A stretch of DNA of 64,000 nt from Chaetoderma sp. LZ-2023a (Eukaryota > Mollusca > Caudofoveata > Chaetodermatida > Chaetodermatidae): NCBI GenBank assembly GCA_034401795.1, contig CM067366.1, forward strand, positions 80,051,647 through 80,115,646, written 5' to 3'. Within the stretch, counting starts at the first letter, position 1. Each line of letters begins with the position of its first letter. This document shows positions 53,001-59,400 of the stretch, one piece after another. The position numbers and the translations under genes were made by a program. The notes under the pieces are model-generated. The model searched no databases. It was not told the origin of the DNA and was given only the letters and a program-made list of their open reading frames with translations.

Positions 53001-56000
53001 CGTGTACAGAGTCTCATTTAGCTATCACATTTGTGAACACACCACCTCTCGCCTCCAAAAGCAAGAGAGCGAACAAAATCATGTGATTTATGTATTTTAC
53101 TAATAATAGTTAACCTTCAGAAACATCTCTGATAGTTCACCTTGCAGGCTAAAGTGTGTATACTGTCTCATTTAGCTATCACATTTGTGAACACACCACC
53201 TCTCACCTCCAAAAGAAAGAGAGCAAGCAATATCACATGATTTATATATTTTACTAATAATAGTTAACCTTCAGAAACATCTCGGATAGTTCACCTTGCT
53301 GGCTAAAGCGTGTATAAAATCTCATTTAGCTATCACATTTGTGAATGCACCACCTCTCACCTCCAAAAGCAAGAGAGCAAGCAATATCACATGATTTATA
53401 TATTTTACTAATAATAGTTAACCTTCAGAAACATCTCGGATAGTTCACCTTGCTGGCTAAAGCGTGTATATCATCTCATTTAGCTATCACATTTGTGAAC
53501 ACACCACCTCTCGCCTCCAAAAACAGGAGAGCGAGCAATATCACGTGATTTATATATTTTACTAATAATAGTTAACCTTCAGAAACATCTCGGATAGTTC
53601 ACCTTGCTGGCTAAAGCGTGTATATCATCTCATTTAGCTATCACATTTGTGAACACACCACCTCTCGCCTCCAAAAACAGGAGAGCGAGCAATATCACGT
53701 GATTTATATATTTTACTAATAATAGTTAACCTTCAGAAACATCTCGGATAGTTCACCTTGCAGGCTAAAGCGTGTGTACCGTCTCATTTAGCTATCACAT
53801 TTGTGAATGCACCACCTCTCGCCTCCAAAAACAGGAGAGCGAGCAATATCACGTGATTTATATATTTTCGCGACGCCATTTATTGTCAAATTTAGGATTA
53901 ATTTAGATTTTATAAACTATGCTTATTAAGAAATATACAATATTTATACCCAGGTAATAATTTCACTCACGTGATCATGATTTTGAGGTATACAGTACGG
54001 CGGCAAGAATTTGTGCCAGTAAATTGCATTAAATTTTCGTATTATTAGTCCATCTTTTAAAACAATTTTAAAGAATGAACTTCAACTTTTTCTTGACCTA
54101 TTCCTAATATAATCCCACCCCTCACAAAGATGTTGGTAATAAATTGAACAGCTTGGGGTAATAGAAGGCTACGCTACAAATACATGACAAATAGGCAGAA
54201 TATGGCGTGACAGTAAATTTTTTGGCGATATTTTGATTTTTTTCAAAATCATATAGAAATTGTGGCTGGAAAAGAAATCGCCATTTTCGATATCGGACAC
54301 TCATGCAAGCCTACGATACCGTATGGTAAATACGGTATACCGAACAGCTCTAGTTTCTAGTTACGAAATTGACCAAATTTGTTGATAAAACTTCTCTTAT
54401 ATTACATCGGCGAAAATGTGCTTACACCCTCAAAAACCCATTATCCGATGATATAGGTTTCTGATGAAAGAAATTCAGGCAGATCATTAAATATATAGTA
54501 CGAAGAGGATTTTGGCTGAGGACAGGACACAGTGGGCAAATATGAAGGCCTGATTGCAGCTGTAGGATGTTTCTACTACTACAGCTGCAGAATACAGTAA
54601 TCATACATATATACGAAAAGGACTGGTCAAAGAACGCTGCACTCTGGGATTGGTGTATGACGATAACAGCCGCCATCGAAAACAGTCGCCGGTAGATCAA
54701 TTAACAGCCACCAGGTTATAGGGCCTATTCCTACTAATACTATTGGTCCTATTATAACCTGCTATGTGTGTCTCCCTATATTCATTAACCCTTTAACACT
54801 CAAGTATTAAATGACAAGCTTCATTTAGAAGAGGAAAGATTATTTTTTGAAAATTTATCATTGTAAATGACTGGCTTAATTGATTATCGAGCCTCTCAGT
54901 CCAGTGATTAGATTTCATAAAAAAATAATCTCTTCGGAAAATGTATGTTTTCTATGATAAATTCGTAAATTCCCGCGAACAAATTTAATGGTAAATGTTG
55001 CTATAACTCATTCAGATACTGGTTTCTAACGTAACTTCCTATAACTTATCATTTCTATTTTTTTTCAGAGTTGCTGAGAGAGTTGCTAAAGATTGGATTC
55101 GGTTTCTGATGAAAATTCGGTATCCCATGTGTATAAAATTTAATTTCTGTAATTCGGATGTTTGAAATAAAAAAATGTTTGAAATGTATGAATAAATTAT
55201 TTAAATAAAATCTGTCCACTATCATGATTCGTATTAATTTCATATGCGGAAATGTGCAAAATTGACTGGCGTTTGTTTGAATCATAATTTCAAATATAAA
55301 TTAGAATATAAAGCCTAAATTTAAGACATACAAATAGTTGAATCTAAATTAAAGCGATATTCTACGAAAAAATGTGAATTTACAATGTTTGGAGAAAATT
55401 CATTAAAGAATTGAATCGATTTCGTGAAAAACTATAGATTGGGAATGTACGCGATTGTACTGTACAGAATATAAAATGAGGGAAATAATCTTGAACAAGA
55501 GGCCCAAGGGGCCTGTATCGCTCACCTGGACAATAGGCATTTCAACTAGAATGTTATTTATCAACAAGATGGCCAGCAAACCATTTATCCGACAGTTTCG
55601 GAAATTGCAAATTTGAGATCAGAATACCCAAAAACACATATAAAAACAATTTCGGCCTCAAACTCCATCAAATAAAAAAATCCAATATGGCCACCAAACA
55701 TGCTATATTTTGATTGGCCCACGGCAGCCATGTTTTTTGACGGATAAACTTCTCTTGAACAAACTTTAATGGCCCTTAGGCCCTAATTATATCTGCCAAA
55801 TTTCGGCACGATCCCTTCAGCGCTTCTGGAGAATAAGTAATTTTCACTACAACTAGGTCAACCAAGATGGCCGCCAAACCATTTCACCAATCAAGTTCCC
55901 TTGCCATAAATCATATTTTTCGGAGATTTTTAAAGACGTTTCCTAAAATCGGCCAAAATCCAAGATGGCCACCGGACAAATTGGCCGATCGGGTTAATTT

Positions 56001-56450
56001 GACCAAATGTAGATCTCTATGCCCTATCTTCAGAAGAAGTCGTTTAAAGAATTCCCCATTGCTTTACTATGGGCCCATTGCTTTACTATGGAAGCCTTTG
56101 GCGGGAAAACAAATCAAGAAAGGCACTTGGTCCCTAAGCATATTTACAAAATTTCAGCTCTATCCCTTCAGCGGTTCAGGTCGTTTTCGCGAAAACTAGG
56201 TCATCCAAGATGGCCGCCAAGCAAATCGGCCAATCAGGTTGCCTTGAACAAACTTGGGTCTACCGCTGCCACAGATGATGTGTTATGAGGTTTGAATCAA
56301 TTGCTCCAGCGGTTTCGGAGAAGATTTTTTAAAGTGTTTCTAAAAATCAGCCATTTTGGCCGACGGCCATCTTGGATTTTGACCGATCCGCTTCGGTTGA
56401 ACAAACTTAGATCTCTATGCCCTATGAATGCTTTCTCAAAAATATAATTG

Positions 56451-56482
<32 letters not shown>

Positions 56483-59400
56483 TTTAAAGAATTCCCTATT
56501 GCTTTACTATGGGCCCATTGCTTTACTATGGGAGCCTATGGTGGGAAAACAAACCAAGATTGCAGCCAAACTGTTTATCCGATAGTCTCGAAAGTGGCAT
56601 ATTTTAAATCGGCACACTGAAAAGCATATATAAAGCAATTTTCGCCATCAAAATACATCAAATACAAAAAAGCCAATATGACCAACAAATGCTAAATTTT
56701 GATTGGTTGATGGCGGCCATGTTTTTTAATGTACGAACTTCCCTTGAACAAACTTGAATGGACCTTGGTCCCTAAGCTTATTTACCAAATTTCAGACCTA
56801 TCCCTTCAGCGGTTCGGGAGAAGTCATTTTCGCGAAAACTAGGTCATCCAAGATGGCCACCAGGCAAATAGGCTAATCAGGTTGCCTTGAACAAAGTTGG
56901 GTCTACTGTTGCAATAGATGATGTGTTATGAGTTTTGAATCAATTCCTCCAGCGGTTTCGGGGAAGAGGATTTTTAAGTGTTTCTAAAAATCGGCTATTT
57001 TGGCCGGCGGCCATCTTGGATTTTGACCGATCGGCTTCATTTGAACAAACTTTAATCTCTATGCCCTAGGGATGCTTCCTGCCAAATGTAATTGAAATCG
57101 GCCTAGCGGTTCTTGAGAAGAAGTCGTTTTAAAGGAAAAGTTGACGGATGGACGATGGACACACGACGGATGGTCGCCACGACATAAGCTCACTTGGCCT
57201 TTCAGGCCAGGTGAGCTAAAAACGTAAGGAGAATTTCAACCGAACAATTTTGCATCTGTATAGCTCGAAAGCTCAGCAATCTAATGTTAGTGCGTGGCCA
57301 GAAAGTGCATATGCCTTTCGATTTGCTGGACGTATCTGATAGCTGATTGGCTAGAGCCGTCTTCATTGTATTTGTCTAGGATACTCAGCCCATTGTAGTG
57401 GTTTCCTGCAATTAAATCTCTGCATTGCTACAATGCTGTGGGTGCTAACAATTAAATAATTCCCCTTGTTTTTTAAGCCAAAAATGTAAATTTTTAACTT
57501 TTTCTCCCAATAAATAGCAACCGCATTTAACGCACGCATTGTGGTGGTTCAAAATGAATAACTCTTGTTGATGGTGGTTCTAAAAGACGAGGATACATAT
57601 CAAGGTGATGATGATGTTGTTTTTATTATGACTAATGCATGTTCACCCCATGTCCAAGGTGAAACACTAAAAAAACATGTGAGACAGCACCTGGTTATAT
57701 AAAAATATAACTACATAAATATTTATGTAAGACTACATAGATATTGATTTACGACGACGATCAATCCCTGAAAATTAAATTCTTAATGATATAAAACTTA
57801 TGTTGAATATTTTGAAATTAATTTGACTGGAAGCCATTGCTGCCTAAGAAAGCATTAATCAGTCAAATTAATTTTTAAATATGCAACAGTGTTCATGTAT
57901 GATTGTCTGGGAAATCAGATATGTAGTGAGTTTATTGTGAAAGGGTTAACTAAGACATATGATGATGATTGTGGTTTTTAAGTGGCCCACTTGCGAGGTG
58001 GTTCATGTTTCCTATTCTGTTTAGGAACCCTATTTAAATACATGTTGATGTATGATGTTAGTGGTTCTTAAGTATAAAGACGTGTTTACGTTAGGCAGCA
58101 ACAAGATTCTTTATGTAAGCAGCAACAAGATTCTAAAATATATGAAGAATTATAGCACCACTTGGTTGGTGGTCCGACTTTCAATAAGTATTACGCAATG
58201 GTTAGTATCAAATTTATTTTGTTGAAAATTTTAACATTATGTGCAACCTTTGTAAAAGGTGTAAATAATACCTGCATTTATGGAAAAAATTAACCTTTGC
58301 CCTTATTTTGGACATTTGAAAAGCAGAATTATGCGTGATCTATGTTGTTCCTGAAATCACAAGCGCTTATGCAAGCTATCTTGAGAAAAGTTTGCAGCTA
58401 TATAACCCTCTCTGATAAATTAATTTTCAAAATCTTTCTTGCTGTCGCAATATTTGTTACAAGTGATTAATAAATTGTTTCTGTTGGCATGACTTTATTT
58501 CGCAGAAAATTTAAGTTTCACTAAATTTTTTGCAAAGTATTTGAGAAGTTGGTGATTATATCATCTCCGTTGGTGTGATTGTATCATTTCTGGGTGTTTT
58601 GTTTGAATCTTTGAAAATTTAGGTTTTCTAAAATCGCTTGAACAAATTATAGGGCTGGGTGGTATACCAGTTTTACACCGTCTCACGGTTTTTCATGGCG
58701 ACGGTTTAAAAACCATTACGGAAATAGAAAAACCAAAAAAATGTCCGTAAGATCGCCATTGCGCGAAATCTGGTGACTGTCCTAAACTAGTTTGTTCTTG
58801 ACTTGCAGTTTAATATTATCATCTAGTGTAACCATTTGCTAATAGGGACATAAAATACAGTCATCTATAACTATTAGCCATGGGAAAGCAAGGGTGTTGG
58901 TGAAATCCCAACAAATCAGCCGAGGATGACCCGTGGCAAATATGATTTGATTTGCCAGAAATGAATTTTACATGACGTAAGCTCATGTAAGACTGAATAA
59001 TTTGAAAATCTAAATTTCTTCTTTGTAACAAATAATCCTTTTTACAATTCGAGTTTGTACTATATTTAATTAGGATTCCAAATGTGACATGATACAGTCC
59101 TCAAAATTTCAAATATGGGTCCCATGTTTTCAGGTCTGCGTAACCAATTGTTCGGTTGCGCAAAATCAGTTTGCGTAACCAATTGGTTGCGCAAATTGGT
59201 TACGCCATTTTTTTTTATCCAACCTGCTTTATCTGAACATATTTCATCTGTATATTAAGTTAATAATGAATTTAAAGTGCATGTTGTTGAATTATCATTA
59301 GCATATTGATTACAGCATGGACTTATCCACCAATTACCTAATTTACAGATAAGATATGTTTAGTTACTCAACTATTGTCCTCATAATCAATTACATCACA

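Larger units (their letters stand above)
50813..54352. mobile_element. Outer hAT-like element (3540 bp) hosting a second element
   Basis: Termini tagagctgttcggtat (50813) and ataccgaacagctcta (54352). Flanks GTTGCTAG (50805-50812) and GTTTCTAG (54353-54360) match at 7 of 8 positions, a hAT-type target duplication. Its own sequence is 50813-51944 and 54322-54352; the short ORFs within are not recognisable as transposase. Confidence 0.8.

Noticed and set aside
53880-54352. Treating the right part of 50813-54352 as a separate insertion
   Set aside because: The 8-bp duplications at both levels show that it is the right half of the nested pair.
55867-56620. ORFs of 110, 89 and 67 codons in family D
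   Set aside because: They repeat the same peptide because the D super-units repeat; no start or domain support.
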